Shown: in pieces, positions 43,975 through 57,402 of the stretch
Layout: each line of letters begins with the position of its first letter
How positions within the stretch are numbered: the stretch's first letter is position 1
Assembly (NCBI RefSeq): GCF_003369915.1
Contig: NC_046675.1
Span: forward strand, 1,674,001 to 1,738,000
DNA: 64,000 bases
Origin: Drosophila miranda
Lineage: Eukaryota > Arthropoda > Insecta > Diptera > Drosophilidae
Reading direction: 5' to 3'
Notes under the pieces: generated by a model
Told to the model about the DNA's origin: nothing
Database searches by the model: none
Seen by the model: the letters and a program-made list of their open reading frames with translations, nothing else
Position numbers and translations under genes: made by a program

Positions 43975-45336
43975 TTATTCATTGTTGTCGTCCTCTGGCT
44001 TGCTGGACTTTCCGCCCGCCGGACCCGTCGGCGGCGGTGGTTCATCCTTACGCGTGTCATACGAATGGTAGTGCAGTGTGCCTATCCAGTCGAGCATGTT
44101 GCGTTGCTCGGCTTCTGTTTTGTAAATTTGACTGAAGATCTGACTCTCAACAAACGCCTGAACCTGCGTCTCCTGCGCCTCCCACGTCAGCGGATTGTGT
44201 ATGCCATCCTTGCCATAGCGTTCGTTATAGCGCTCGTAGTGTACTGTGTCCAGCACCAGGCCCAGCCCAGGAGCCATGGGCAGATCCAGGCGTTCCTCGG
44301 TCAGCGCCCTCTCCAGCGTGATGGCCGTCGTATTGCCCCGAACAATGGCAATGGCCAGGCCTACCATTTTCCTGATTTGATGCAACATGAAGCTCTGCCC
44401 TTTGACCTTTAGCGTGACGAACTCCACGCCCTGTGGACTCTGGAAGGGCTCGCTGCTGGTAAAGGCCATGATGAAGCGCTTGGCCGAGGGATCCAAAAAG
44501 TTTCTACGGGGAAAAAAATACATCAATTTGTTGTTAATGTGTTTAAAAATGGTTTACAGTCCGGACTAACTTTTTGCTGGTGAAATTGTGAAAGTTTTTC
44601 GTGCCTTCATAGAGCTTCAGCGTCTCCTTAACCCTATCGAGCAGCTCTGGGGTAATACGAAACGTATCCTGCTCGCTCTCCGCCTCGCAGGAGGCAAAGG
44701 CCACGGTGGGCAATGTGTACGTGTAGGTTCGAGCATTACACTGGTCCTTGGCGTTAAAGCCCTTGGTGACGCGCTCCACGCCAAACAAACGGATCTGCTC
44801 TGGTAGATCGGCGTTGAAGGCCTCCAGGTCTAGCTCCTCAGCTGGAGAAAAGAAGGATATGGTTAGTGTTTAAACCACTGTTAAGACAAACCCTTCTTTC
44901 ACTTACGCAGCTTCACGGAGCAGATCTGACGAGCAGCCGAAACACCTTTGTCGGTGCGGGCGGCACGCTGAAAGCAGGCGATCTGCACCTGATCGAAGCT
45001 GTCCTCCGTTATCCATTTGTGCTTCAGCATGGCCTTGAACAGCTCCTCCTCGATGGTCTGCATGCCGGGATTGCGCTGCATCCCATAATAGTTGTCACCG
45101 CAGTAGCTTAAGAGTATGGCGCTCTTCTTGCGCTTGATGCGATCGGCGGGATCGAAGGGAGCGCGTTTGTTGCCGTTTGCCGCTACTTCATCGTCTTGCG
45201 TCTTCCAGTCCACCCACTTCTTGCGCTTCAAATTCCTTTTGATGCGGTTCGTATCCTTCACGGCCTCATCCTCGACAGCTTTGGCTGCCTTTCTGGCGGC
45301 ATTATCCAGCTCCAGCTTGTCCAGGGCCTCTGACAT
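43975..45336 (-). CDS. Pus1: tRNA pseudouridine synthase 1
   Basis: TruA-family enzyme that makes pseudouridine in nuclear and mitochondrial tRNAs and some mRNAs. Exons 44907-45336, 44571-44841 and 43975-44503 join in frame to 409 aa. Catalytic Asp129 sits in FQRAARTDKGVSA. Further family blocks: LLSYCGDNYYGMQRNPGMQT, CNARTYTYTLP, NFHNFTS and QSFMLHQIRKMVGLAIAIVR. A basic segment (IKRNLKRKKWVDW) near residue 35 may be a nuclear signal. I start at ATG-SEALDKLEL. Upstream sequence is open for about 17 further codons without an ATG and may include a 5'UTR exon junction near 45408. A motif 1 lies at 45731-45740. Confidence 0.92.
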
Positions 45337-46564
45337 GGCGGCAGCGAAAGATTTGTAGCGGTGGCAATGTTTGCTTTCAGTCAGCAACAGTGTTTTCAGG
45401 CGAACTGTGGGTGGATAAGACTTTGATGAAGGGTTTGCCTATTTCAATATTTAATAATAATTAACCTGCCTTCGTGTAGCTTCTCAATATATGGCTAAAC
45501 AACATTAAATTAAGAGGGCGCTGAATCTGCAGTGGGGCACCAAAAAAAACACCCGCACGTGTATGGTTCTTCTTCTTCTTCTTACGAGAACAGCTGTTGC
45601 ATCAAAAAATCATGCATTAGTTCTGATGAACAACTAAGTTTGCACATGTTTAATCAGCATAAAAACAATTATTTACTGGCTAAATTATCCCGTTAATCTT
45701 AGTTAATTAATATATTTAAATGTTTACCACCAGTGTGACCGCTTGCTCAGCAGCCTTGAATATCGACGATCCGGCAACGCCGACATGAATTAATTGAATC
45801 CAAAATGGCTGAAATTTTTTGTACAGAAGAAGCGTCCAAGGAGAGCAAACGCCGTGAGACCCGTGTGTTTTCATATGGTATAATAAAGCCAGGCACAAAT
45901 TGATTCGTCTAACAAATAAACAATTGCAATCCCCACAAAACAAACACAAACAAAATGCCGATGCTTAGCAGTGTGTGAGTGCACGACGAGAAATTGAGAA
46001 GTTAAGTGGACGTATAAAATGAAAGTTGTAGTTGTCGCTCCGTGAGAAGATTGGTGCGAAGCGCAGAGAGAAAATTTTTTTGCAAAGCAAGCGAGCGTCA
46101 AATCGAAGTCGAAGGTGAAATGAAAATGTATTAGCATTCAAATGAAAAGCCAACTAAGATGCCATTAGCTACTGTGACACAGGCAAAACGATAACAAATT
46201 CTAAGCGAAAGCGAAACCAATTCTGTAAAAAACGTAAATTGGCGTTGTTTCTGTGGCTGCGCTGCCTCAATTACCACCCGCCCGCGCGCCCGCCAGCCCG
46301 TCCCGTTACTTTCGTAGGTCGCGCGCTCGCGTTTGTGTGTGTGTGTTTGAGTGTGCGTGTGTATGCATCGGAATGGATTAAGGAAATTATCAACACAAAA
46401 ACCAATTTGTAATCCTGCAGCGCAAAAAATGTTCCACAAGGGCAGCTGCTGCTGGTGAGAGACCCCGTCTATAAGCAAGTGAGCTATAATTAGCCTCTAC
46501 GGCCGCCCACATCTACCAACCACACCCACGCGGACATCATAACAGAAGAGACATACCCCCAAAA
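45337..46564. other. Divergent Pus1 / bonus upstream region
   Basis: 1.2 kb with a TTC repeat near 45570, the motif 1 for Pus1, and the bonus 5'UTR on the right (GC-rich near 46270, GT run near 46335). No additional gene. Confidence 0.5.
45731..45740 (-). promoter_or_regulatory. Motif 1 upstream of Pus1
   Basis: Minus-strand GGTCACACTG, about 395 bp upstream of the ATG. A CCACCCACAG acceptor-like site near 45408 suggests a leader intron. No motif 6 array is seen next to it. Confidence 0.55.
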
Positions 46565-49500
46565 ATGGATTTGGACTTGGATCATCTGAAGAACGACTTT
46601 CTGCCGCTCATCGCCGGGATCAAACAGGAGCTATTGGACACCGGGCCATCGGATGGCATGCCGCAGATGAATATGCAGAGCACCGCAACGGCCAGCAGCG
46701 GCGCCGCCACCACATCCACATCCTCGTCCAGCACATCCTCCATGGGGAATCCCTGCGACAGCGCCGAGAAGCGGGTAAGAGAGGGGCTTGCAATTAGCAT
46801 ATTGAGGTTAATTTCAACCTGGAAGCAATCGCACGTGCTCAGCTCAGCAGTGATAAGAGCCGGTCTGGAATACACATTATCCCCATTACCTGTGCATGTA
46901 TTTGTAGTTGGGTAAACAGTTTAGGTTTCTGCCTGATGCCGCTGGTGGCTTATCAATCGCTTTTTCGCTCTCGTCTCGTGCAAAATAACATTTTGTTATC
47001 TTTTTCCCATGCCAATGCAAACAAACAAATGTCGAATGTGTTTCACTTTCGTGTGCGAGTCTCGTGCCGCTTCACGTTGCCCGGTTTCTGGTTTCCAGTT
47101 TCCAGATCCGAAGTCATCCAAACATACACTCGCAATGCAACCTCACTCGCTCACACACACACATGCACACGTAAAGTGCTCTTTCCTGAAGAGCTTTTAC
47201 CCGTCTGTCCTCCTCCTCTCAGTGTTGTTTGTTTTTTTGAGAATAAACAAAATTGTTATTTTAGCGGAAAAATACAAAAAAAAAAGCTAATGGCAAACGA
47301 ATGTTGCAAAAAATGAGCGGGAAGAGCTGTCGACGATTTCTATTGCTAAGGGAAAGAAATCCCATTGGGTTTATATATGTATTCCTTTGAAAGGGTCACA
47401 GGTTTAGGGATCGGTAGATTGCGGTAAAGAAGCAATAGAGCCAGCTGATCCGTGAGGTAGTCGAGCAATTTCAATCTCCAGAAATGAGAAAACATAAATA
47501 TGTGCGGCTATTAATGCTGATACAAGATCGTTTAAAAGAAAAGGGCGAAAAACCCAGCTAGCCCGACATTGCCGACAGCTAGAAGAGGGCTAAAAAGTGT
47601 GTGTTGGCGGGAAAAAGGCGAAATTGGCAACACTGTCTTCATCTATCTATCTCTCCATCGATATCAGCTGCAGCTGCTTCGCTTTACCTGTATCAGAAGT
47701 TGTGTGTGTGTGTGTGGAGAGAGAGAGTGTGCGTGTGTTTGTGTGCTCTTGTTGTTGTTTGCTCTCTCTGGTCGTCACGCTTGAGCGCCGCTCCACGGAA
47801 CGTGAGGCTCTTCTAAATATTCAGATTCCGACAGACATGTTCCGAGTGCCGCCTTCCTTCTTAGTTTTTATTTTCCTGTAGCGACGCTCGTGCACTGCAC
47901 TGTGCAAATAAATGTTTGCCTCGAGTATAGTTTTTGGAGTAGGCACGGACACACACACACACACAGACACACAGACAGCTGCATAGCAAGGCAGGCACTG
48001 GGAATGACATGCACTCATTCAGTCCGTCTGTCAATCATGCATACGATTGTGTTTACTGTAGCCGGTGGGGGCACCACTTCAGGAAAGCCCCCCCCCCCCA
48101 GGGCCCCCGGAGATCAACCCTCAACAAGTTATTGGGCCATAGCCTACAATATCTATCCATCTCCCTCTGCAGTGCTCCGTGTATCACTTAATGCCCATAT
48201 TTCGGAAGATGAGAGGATGACAATGAATGGTTCGAAACGCATTTAAGTGGAAAGTACATAAATTACTGCGGAAAGGTGTCGAAAATGACGAGGGGACACA
48301 CCGACACAATGATACAGAAATGGCTGACCATTGCAAAATGGCGTTCCATTTACAGTTGCGAAATGCACGCAGTTGTTGTGGGTAATCAAAAATTCAGGGA
48401 TGGAAGAGCGCGGATTACTCGCAGAATTGTTGCGCCTTCAGCAGGGACGGGGAAGGTTGGGGAAGGCCAACGAGCGAAGCTTAAACCAGAGACAACAACA
48501 AACCAGAGCCATCAGCTCTCTACCTATTTCCAAGATGGCGCCGCGAAGTCATTAAAAGTGACAGCTGTCCGAGAAGGGAGGAGCAGAGTCTGCGGCTGTA
48601 ATACCATATGTCGTGTCAGATCATGGCATTCGAACAACCCTCGACAAGGCCGCATACTCGTCTGTATCTCCTTACATATGGTGTACATAATATACATACA
48701 TACATACATACATACATGCATATATGATGTATGGGAGACATGCATGCGACAGGTGGCAATTAAATTATTTGACACCACAATAAATGGGTAAAAGCAAAAA
48801 AAAAAAAAAAACTGAAGAGGGGCGGCCATTTTGTTTTGCTGACTGTTTCGCTGTTGTTGTTGTTGTTGTTGTTGTTCCTACGAAACGTAAAATGAATTCC
48901 TAGAATTTGCTTTTAATGATGTACAATTAACTCTAATTTGATGAGAATATGCAAGCAAAGCAAAAGTGTTGGAATTGCCAGACAGCCGACGACCGACGAC
49001 CGACGCCGAAGTCCATCGGAATAGCAGCACCAAAAAAATTCAAAAGAATTACGTTTCTAATTAGCTTGATTGCCCCTGCAATCTTGCCTGGAGAGATCTC
49101 TTGGAAAATGCTTGTGAAAACACTTTCCACACGCGGGCGGGCGTCGGGTGCTACCTGAGACTCCGCTTAGCCGCCACTCTGCCACTCCGCCACCTGTCGT
49201 CGTCGTCTGACTCTGGCTCTCCCGTTGCCCGGGTCAGCCTTCCTCTCAGGGATACACATTTTAATTGCTTTTCCGGGGAGGGAACGGACGTCGTCCAGAG
49301 TCCAGTGCGTAATTAAAGTTGACTGCGACTTCGATGGTGCGGGGAGGGGAGGGGAGGGGATCAGTGTGGCAACGGAAGGGAGACAGACGTACCATACCGT
49401 GTCTGTGCGTCTGTGCTTTCTCTATCACACTCCTGTCCCTCTGCCGGGGATTAGGTGCTACACAGGACATAATCCGATCACAAAAAGCGGATTATAACGC

Positions 49501-52500
49501 ACAATACAACAAAAATTGTGCACTCGGGCTACGGAGAACAGCAGAGAAACAGAGAGCGAGAGAGAGATAGAGAGGGAGCTGCAGCCAAAACACCAACAAA
49601 AGAGATAGAGAGAGAGGGAGAGGGAGAGTATTGACGTAACTTTAAATTGAAGCGTTTTGCCATGCGGGGAGTGGGGGAATAGGCTTATAAGCCTACGGAT
49701 TGGAGTGGCGGAGTGCCGGGGCAGGGGAGATTCATCTCTCTGGCAGAGTTCCATCCCCCCGACCCTCCCCCGCATAAGCCGCAGAAGTCCTGAAAAGCGA
49801 CAGCCCGACTGACGTTCAATCCAGTACGAGAGACGTAAGCAGATTTTTAAGCTGCGTCAGCTTTTGGCCCACGCCCACGCCCACACCCACGCCCATACCA
49901 ATCTTGGATCTATCCATGTACACAGACATATATTGGTTATATATATATATATATATATATATACATGTGTTTTCCTATTCCGATTCCTGCATCACTGCAT
50001 CTGCGTCACGTGGCAGCATACACCCGCGGGCGTTGGAGTCTTACCGGTTTGTGTGTATCTATCTCTAGGCTTGGGGGCCAATCGCCATTTTGGAAAATAC
50101 TTGTACACATCTCTATCTGTCTGTGTGTGTGTGTGTGCGGCTGTGTCTGTTGATGTCATGGCCTCCGGGAGCAGGAACAATTGCACCAGGCACAAAAAGA
50201 ACCGCAAACCGCAGCAGCAGCAGCAGCAACGGCAGAAGCAGAAGCAGAAGCAAAAGCAGTGCCAGTGGCAGTGGCTGGCTCTGGGTCTGGGGCTGCAACA
50301 TCGGCAGCGGCGACGGTGGCTGCGACGGTGGCTTTGGTAAGCTCTAGAGACCATGGAGCCACCGCCACCAGCCCCCCCTGTCGGACCGACAAAACCACAA
50401 ACGTCCAAACCAGCGTCGTCTGCAGCAGCCGCTCTGTGCTCCAAAATTCCCGGGGAAGAGACCAGCTCCAGTGCCAGTCCGTTCATTAGTTTGCGGTTTT
50501 CTGGTTTCGTTTCATTTCTAGCCCCCCGCATCCTCCCTCCCCCCCACCGAGGGACACATACCCTTTGAGGGGAATGTAATAATTACCGTACCTGTACCTG
50601 CAACAGGGTCTACGACTACAATCGAAGATGATACAACGATCTAAGCATGCAGAAACCCCTCCAGAGGTTATTGTTTCCATTCACTTCAAGGACACATTCG
50701 GTGGACTTTCATTTCTCAATTTTTCGGGTGAGAGATCACCAGCTGAATAAATATGCATACCAAATATTTGCCATATTCTTTTCAATGAAGCACAACTCAT
50801 TAGGTCTTGTTTCTTTGATTATTTAAGTGACTCGAAAGAAAGAGACGAGTATTTGTCATTGAAGGTTCAAACCTTGAAATCGCACACGCAGGAAGCCCAA
50901 CAGCTGTTCTTTTATTTGGTTTCTTTCGTCTCTATGGTATACATTCCACTTAATCATTATATATAGCATTTATTAACAGCCGATTCGGTTAAACGAAATT
51001 CTCGAAGCGAATTTATCCATGGGCCATTCGGTTATGGGAAAGAGACTAGCGCTAGAGCAACAGGATTTTATGGGCAGACTCCCGTGATATCAGACAGAAA
51101 CAAGTGTCCGCAAAAATACAAGGTACAAAAAAGCCGAGAACGGATTACCATCTGGTTGTGAGTTGTTTAATATACCCGATCAGTGATCAGTGCCTCTCTC
51201 AAACCAGTGCTTCATGTGCTTCATGGTGCTTCGTGTGCGGGAGACAGGAAGAGCGAGAGAGAAACGGTCATTTCTGTATAGAAAACAGCTCGAATATGGG
51301 TCATTCGGGTCGAATTAAGATCGCCAGAGTGCAGGAATATAGATCATAAGATTGAATGGATGGAATGAACTATCGACTGGCATTTGCTTAAGCGAACAGT
51401 TGTGCGATCCAAACTGAAGGGCAATCAGGGGAGGCCTTAGAATTGGTTTTGCACGGGAATTGGCCTACGATCGGGGTAAACATTACACTAAACCCTTCTT
51501 TCTCTTAATAGACAAGCGCCATTTTCTCAAAAGTGAGTGGCAGAGTGTCGCGGCACGGATGCCTCCAACCTTTTCGGCTGGTTATAGTTGAATAAAAATT
51601 GAAACAGTTTGCCCCGAGTCTGGAATTAATGGCAGTCCCATTGCAGTTCCAATGAATCACCTGATGAGGAGGGCACGGCACGGCCACAATGGAATCCATA
51701 ATGATGCCAAATGATGACATTTACTGTGAATATTCTATTTTATTTACACACAAGCACGACGACTACTCGTACTGCTCCTGCAGCTCTTTTTGGCAGTTCA
51801 CTTTTAATGGGTTCCATCGATTTTCCCATAAAGCAAAGCAAAACTTTTCTTCAGTTGGTTCTTTCCGTGCCATTTACGATTTCCATACAATTAAATCTTT
51901 ACGACTGCCATAAATTGGTAGCAAACCGGAGAAGGACACACACAGCTGAAGTACACTCGTTCGTTCTGCGGGATTGTGTGTATCTATGTATCTATCTACT
52001 GGCTTGTCATAAACAAACCATTAATTGACAGACCTCAAAGTAAATGTCTATGGTCTATGCTATCCTTGCTGGGAAACCATTAGATCTTGGAATACCCAAA
52101 AACCACTTAGGCAGGCACTTGAAAAATCACTTGAATTTCGGATTCTCGGAAAGATATACGATATACCAAACATATATTCCCCATATTTATCCCTCTAATT
52201 GCGAAATCATGTATGTTTTGGATGCATACGAGTACTTTTTATGGCATCATTTAAATATATGTTCACGAGTATACATGTATATATTTTTTGGTGGCTTAAA
52301 TTGCGTTATGAAATGTAATCTCTGGTCATTAGGGCTGGTCCATAACGTGGTGGAGGGCACTGGAGGGCACTCCGACTCCTGCGTTCTTGGGCGGAAATTG
52401 CAGCGACGTTTGTCCGCCGGATGTGTCCACGATTAAACCGAATGGCCAATGGCCAATGGCCCCAAAATGGCGTTCTTTCGTTTCCCACTTCCCTCCGTTC

Positions 52501-55500
52501 CCATTCGAATGGCATACGGAATAGATACGCTTTAGATTTGAAGTGCGTTTGCCCCGATTCGGAATTGCTTTTGCTTTTGCTTGAATATTTATAATTTTAT
52601 TTGGTATTTGTGTTCCGTTCCCCCTCCCACCACAGCAGCATTAATATTTATCAGCTGCTGGTGCTCCCTGCTCCCTGAGCCCCTCCAGCAAAAGTCGATG
52701 GCATCGCATAAATCGCGCCGCAACCTGGGCCCCAGCCTTTGGCCCTAGCCTGCTCCTCTCCTTTTGGCTCATTCGCAGGTACAATCAAGTTTTCTGCCTT
52801 TTTTATACGGAGAGTATAAAATATACGATGTATTATAGCATAGCGCTCTCCCGCTCTACCGCTCTGCCGCTCTCCCGCTCCCGCTCTTCCTTTTTCGTTG
52901 GCAATTTATGGGCGCCATTTTGGAGAGTGCTTGTCTCTTTGAAATTTTAGTTTATTGCAAGCCTCATAAATATTTCAAGAGCAAAAGATTTCACTCCCCT
53001 GTATACAGATATTGTGTATGCGATTGTTGATGCGATGTTTCAGAGGCTGCGGGAAGGGTGGAAAGATTCATGAGTCTGGATGGTCTTCGACTTTGATGTT
53101 TCAGGTGTCAGTGGGCACTGGATAGGGAGGAGGGGGTGGGACCTCTTATGGGGAATTTCTCTTCCTATGATTCACACACTAGATCTGTGGTATTTTCCCT
53201 CCTTCATTAATCATAACTATTATCGTTATCATATCTGTAGAATATAATCGTAAAAATGGGAGCTACACTCAGAGAAAAGAATGGTATAACTGTATAGCCA
53301 AAGAAAAGTAAATTCGGGGACTTTATAGAACTCTCAATTCGATTTGCAAGGCAAGGATGTTAGTGCTCAATGCTGTTCGCAGGGACACACTCGATTAAAT
53401 GGGGAGTATTATACCTCCGAAAAGATGTCCCAAAGATCACAATGATCCAATAAACGAAAGGCTACTACAGGATCTATGCAAAGAGTGGGAGATCTTTTAC
53501 TGGATTCCATAAAGGCACTCGTCAGGGTTTTCTCCGAGTGTTTCTCTATCTACGAGTATTACAATTATTATTGCCCTGGAGAAACCTCTAGAAACCTAAT
53601 CACGCCAAAGCATTAATCACGGGGAGGCATTTCCAATTCGATTATTTCCAAAACAGATTTAATGAACCGCGAGGCGTATCGAATGGATGATGATACGCCG
53701 ATGGCGCTGTGCATAATCTGGAAACTGTACGAAATGAATTTACATCCCACGAAGCATTCAATCAATTATTGTAAATTATTTAAATTTTCATTTTAAGATT
53801 TCTCTCCCTGCGATATTTTCTTTCAAGATTCCCTCTATCTGTATCTGTCCGAAAAACAGAAGGAGTGTGGGATTACATTGTCACATCCCATTCACGTGGA
53901 ATGAATGTTGGATTTTGTCTGTCTGTCTAGACAATGGCTGGAGGCGGCGCGGGCCGGGGCTGGATGCAATTTGATGAAATCCTGTCCCCGGCAGAAATTC
54001 TAAACGTAATTAATTTGGCAGCTTTTGTTGAATCAAAGGATCCAAAGGACACTTGCATACAGCTGTGTGTGTGTGGGTGTGTCTGTCTGTCGTCTGATTT
54101 CTGTCATTTGTGTTGGGAATTTGCAAAATAAACCAAATTGATGTAGGAGCAACAATCAACAGAACGAACGCTGCTTTGTCTCCTGTCCAGTCCCGTCCCG
54201 CCCCGTCCCGTCCTGTGCTAGGGCTGCACATCCTATATCCTATATCCTACATCCTGAAATACGAAGAAACCCCGAAGGGACGACGGACCGGGACGGGACC
54301 ACCAGCATCGGTACGGCTTCAGAAGCAGAAATGGCCGCCCCGCTGGGCCTCCGTACATCTGACGCACACCCACACACCCACGGACGCACGCAGTGCCACG
54401 TGATGCATGTCTCATATTGCACTGATTTATGGCTAGGACAGCGGGCGGTTCTCTGTGCTTGATGGAGCAGACGCAGACGCAGAGCTACTGGCAGGGGCTG
54501 GGGCTGGGGCTGGGCCAGAGAGCCCTCAGGACAGTGCAACAAGAATACAGGAAACTGCTGGCTGCTGTCCACACACCCGCCCCACAGCACGGCCCTTCCT
54601 CCGAAGTCCAGGCCTTCCAGGTGAACGCCAGAATATTTCGAAACTTTTCTCAAATTGCATTTAAATGAAATGTGATTAAAACGTGTGGACGGCGAAACCC
54701 TTTTAGCTCGAGTCTGCTCCCAGCACCACCGATAATTGGCTTGCGAAACTTTAAGCTGGGAAAATCGCGGGAGGAATATCTGGAAATGCCCCTTCGAACG
54801 GTCGTCCAGTCCACGTCTCAAGCGTCTCGCTGCTCATTAAATTTTAAAAAATAGACTGCAATAAACTGAACTCTGGAGATAAAGAAGACAGGGAATGCCA
54901 GTCATCTGTGCTCTAGTATATACTGATGCCGTCCGGACTTGGCAAATACCATTAAATATTCCAATATGTTGCATTATTTACCCAATGCATGTTTTCCTTT
55001 GAAACGAATGGTTTCACGACTGTCGCTGTCTGTTTGCCCGCTGTCGAGTATCTACACACCGAAAGAAAACTCTAAAACAGCGGTGGATGAGATTTTTCGC
55101 AGAAATGTATCTCGTCATGCACAAGACATGTATTTGGTTTTTTTTTTTTACAAAGTGGTTTTTACCAAACCTCTATTCCAGTCTTCAGAGCCAATATGCC
55201 TCGTCAAGCACACGACATGAATTTGTTTTTTAAATATTAAAATCAATCATTGACGAACATGTATTTTGTTTTTGGATGGTCGGGCATTCTGCTTTGCACT
55301 TGTGGCAGAATAAATCCCAGGGCAATGAGACCAGGAACGTGGTTTTGATACCAAAATGTTGCTCTCGCTCGAAAGCCCCTGTTCCATTCGCTGTTTCCAA
55401 TGGAGTGGTTGGATTTCGATTCAGTTTCTTTAATACTCATCAAAAATCTGCAGAAGTGCGACATAAATCCTTGACGCTTTGGCCTTTCAGTCACTCGTGT

Positions 55501-57357
55501 CACACGATTGTCCAGTTAATTATCTTCCGCTGTGATGAATACTGATGAGCACTGAATATTCAAAATACTTTGATGGGCTGCTGTCAGGGCTGCAGGGGAA
55601 CAGTAATCCCTCAGAAGGCTTTACGGATGGCGTTTGAGGAGGGATCGTCATTGGCATATAGGAAATTAATGGAATTATGTCTGGGGGTGCCTCAGAAAAT
55701 GGATTTCGAATGTGAAATGTGTCTGAAAGTTGTCAGTGGTCCCCCTCCCATTCCCCTCCACACTCTTTTAACCGATTCCGTGCCAAAAGAGAAAGTGGGG
55801 AGAGAGTACGCTCTAGAGAAAGGGGACGGGGACGGAGACGGGGACTGTGTGTGTCTAGAACGCAGTTGTACAACTTCTTTCATTTCATTTGAGCAACGAA
55901 AGTTTTCTATTGGACTAACGAGACTGAAACTTTTTTGGGAAAACACTCAACTCCCCATAAATAGAATTTAAATTAAATTTAAGGCGAAACCTCTTAAAGA
56001 CCTTTCATCAGGCGACAGACAGACCTTTCGAAGCCCTTTCAGAGAGGACTGTGGACTGTGCGGAGAGTGGCCGAAACTTTTTGTTTCCAGAATTATTTTC
56101 ATCAAAATGACATCAATCATAAATGCACTCATTCAGCCGTTGTCATGTCACCCGCCATGCCATGCCATGCCATGCCATTCAATTCCATGCCTTTCCATTC
56201 CATCAATAACCATTTCTAGTGCTTCCTGCTTCCCCGAAGCTTTTGTGGGGTCTGCTCCCCTGCTGCCGCTGCTGCTTCTGTTGCTGGGGCATCCTTTCAA
56301 CGTTTTCTAATTGAAATTGATTTAGAGTATTTTTGCATTGGACTTTTTTCTGTCGCCTTTCGCCATGGGCGAGCGTGTGGCGTGTCTCTTCTTGTGGCCA
56401 AACTAACAGTTTGTGGAGTTTGAATGGAAAACAATTATGGCAGAATGCGTTATTCCCTCCTTGGAACTCTTTATAGATACATTTTCGTATTGTCTATGTT
56501 TTAAAAGAGCTAGAAAGAACGGCTATAGTCAAGAGACACGACAGCGAGGGGCCAAGACCTAAATGAAGCTCTTTTAAGGCTCTTTTAGTCATGGCCAAGC
56601 AATGTATGTTGTTGTTGGTCTATTGGCACCGATTTATGCGCCAGAGACGAAGCATAGATGAAGAGAGATCTGAAACCACACACATAATTTTGATAATTGC
56701 CTAGTCTCTGCAATTTATCTTATTAAACGCAGCATTTAATGGCTATTCACGAAATTTGCGAAACAAAAAAAGATACAATCGGATTAGAGACCTCCCTCAG
56801 GGCAGAGTCAATTCACTTATGGTAATCCCATGGAAAGCCGTAGAAAGTGAGAGCCACGGGAACTTGTTTCCTTCCTCTTGGATTATGCTTTATTGTTGGA
56901 TAACTATGGAAGGAACTGGGAACAAACCTGTTTCCCCCCATTCCGGCTATAAAAATGATTTCGAATTTGCTTTTCATTAATTAATTAAACAAAGAAACTA
57001 CATTTCATTGTATAGCATCTGGTTTGGAGCAAGATTAAATTGTAAATGCTGTTCAAATCAAATTTAGGAGCAGCTTTTTCAGCTGATGTGGCATGTGGCA
57101 TGTGGCATGTGGCAGCACATCTAGACCTGAGGCCTGCTGGTTGCTCAAGGGATCTAAGAGCTTTTGCGGGCTGAACGACTTAATTTTCCCATCGGCTGAC
57201 TCGAATGATTGAAAAATCTATTAATTTGAGTTACTTGCAGAAAAGAATGCTTAAAATTCGTAGCACATGATGGCCCCACACTCGACTGTACATAGCCGTA
57301 GATGCTTGAAGTACATAAGCACACACACACATACAGATGCACGATTATATATAGTAC

Positions 57358-57402
<45 letters not shown>

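Noticed and set aside
45337-45387. N-terminal extension of Pus1
   Set aside because: Open in frame but begins with no ATG; only non-AUG starts would use it.
49864-50531. ORFs rich in Gln/Lys/Ala or in Leu on both strands in the bonus intron
   Set aside because: Translations of CAG-type and GT microsatellites.
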